Below are positions 4,937 to 5,056 of a stretch of 5,056 nt of DNA, piece after piece (position 1 is the stretch's first letter; each line of letters opens with the position of its first letter). The notes under the pieces were generated by a model. It saw only the letters and a list, made by a program, of their open reading frames with translations, was not told where the DNA came from and did no database searches. This DNA is from Bacillota bacterium. GTDB lineage: Bacteria; Bacillota; Clostridia; Lachnospirales; Lachnospiraceae. Made by a program: the position numbers and the translations under genes. Location: positions 1 through 5,056 of the forward strand of contig JAEWRS010000550.1 in NCBI GenBank assembly GCA_023398855.1, in the 5' to 3' direction.

Positions 4937-5056
4937 GTGAAATGCCCATTTTGCAATGAAGCAGATACAAAGGTCATTGATTCCAGACCGGCAGACGACA
5001 ACAGTTCCATCAGACGCCGCAGACAGTGTGAGAAATGCGGAAAACGGTTTACTACC
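4937..5056 (+). CDS. nrdR: Transcriptional repressor NrdR, N-terminal part
   Basis: The first 40 codons of NrdR, running off the right edge (the family is usually about 150 residues). NrdR is a cytosolic repressor that senses ATP/dATP and shuts down ribonucleotide reductase genes. The visible part is the zinc ribbon: C3-P-F-C6 and C31-E-K-C34 are the four metal ligands, and DSRPADD (15-21) followed by IRRRRQC (25-31) is the highly conserved basic DNA-binding segment. The ATP-cone domain lies outside the window. The GTG start has AGGAGG (4923-4928) 8 nt upstream. It lies 131 nt after the YlmC/YmxH-family gene, a neighbourhood seen in clostridia. Confidence 0.95.
   Translation, partial: MKCPFCNEADTKVIDSRPADDNSSIRRRRQCEKCGKRFTT

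Overview
The window looks like a chromosomal segment from a low-to-mid GC Firmicute, most likely a Lachnospiraceae-type clostridium. The reasons are strong purine-rich ribosome binding sites, TTG and GTG starts, intrinsic terminators with U-tracts, a YlmC/YmxH sporulation-family gene next to nrdR, and a paired DUF4190/DUF975 membrane gene set. The taxon is inferred from gene content and style, not from a search. Every supported gene reads on the + strand.

Layout. (1) Positions 2-190 hold the C-terminal end of an M20-family metallo-dipeptidase. (2) Positions 191-543 are a regulatory region: a near-consensus promoter (227-255), a 31-codon ORF with eight Met codons (314-409), alternative RNA hairpins (407-483) and an intrinsic terminator (473-506) that ends before the next gene. 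(3) Positions 544-3157 hold a complete methionine ABC importer operon, metN-metI-metQ, closed by a strong terminator (about 3183-3235). (4) Positions 3263-4492 hold a separately promoted two-gene unit encoding small and multi-pass membrane proteins (DUF4190-like, then DUF975-like), coupled by a GTGA overlap. (5) Positions 4545-4805 encode a Cys-rich YlmC/YmxH-family PRC-barrel protein whose ribosome binding site and start codon lie inside a 15-bp hairpin. (6) From 4937 to the window end is the start of nrdR, preceded by a likely promoter whose -10 overlaps a perfect 14-bp palindrome.

How it fits together. MetQ (surface lipoprotein), MetI (permease) and MetN (ATPase with a methionine-sensing NIL domain) form one high-affinity methionine importer. 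The most interesting feature is what controls it. Instead of a recognisable S-box (SAM-I) or T-box leader, the transcript appears to carry a translated Met-rich leader peptide followed by mutually exclusive hairpins and a terminator. That is the architecture of ribosome-mediated transcription attenuation, as in the trp, his and leu leaders, but built to sense methionine or charged Met-tRNA. The peptide, promoter, terminator and pairings are visible in the sequence; the mechanism is inference. A second independent RNA feature, the hairpin over the ymxH-like start, suggests translational control of that gene.
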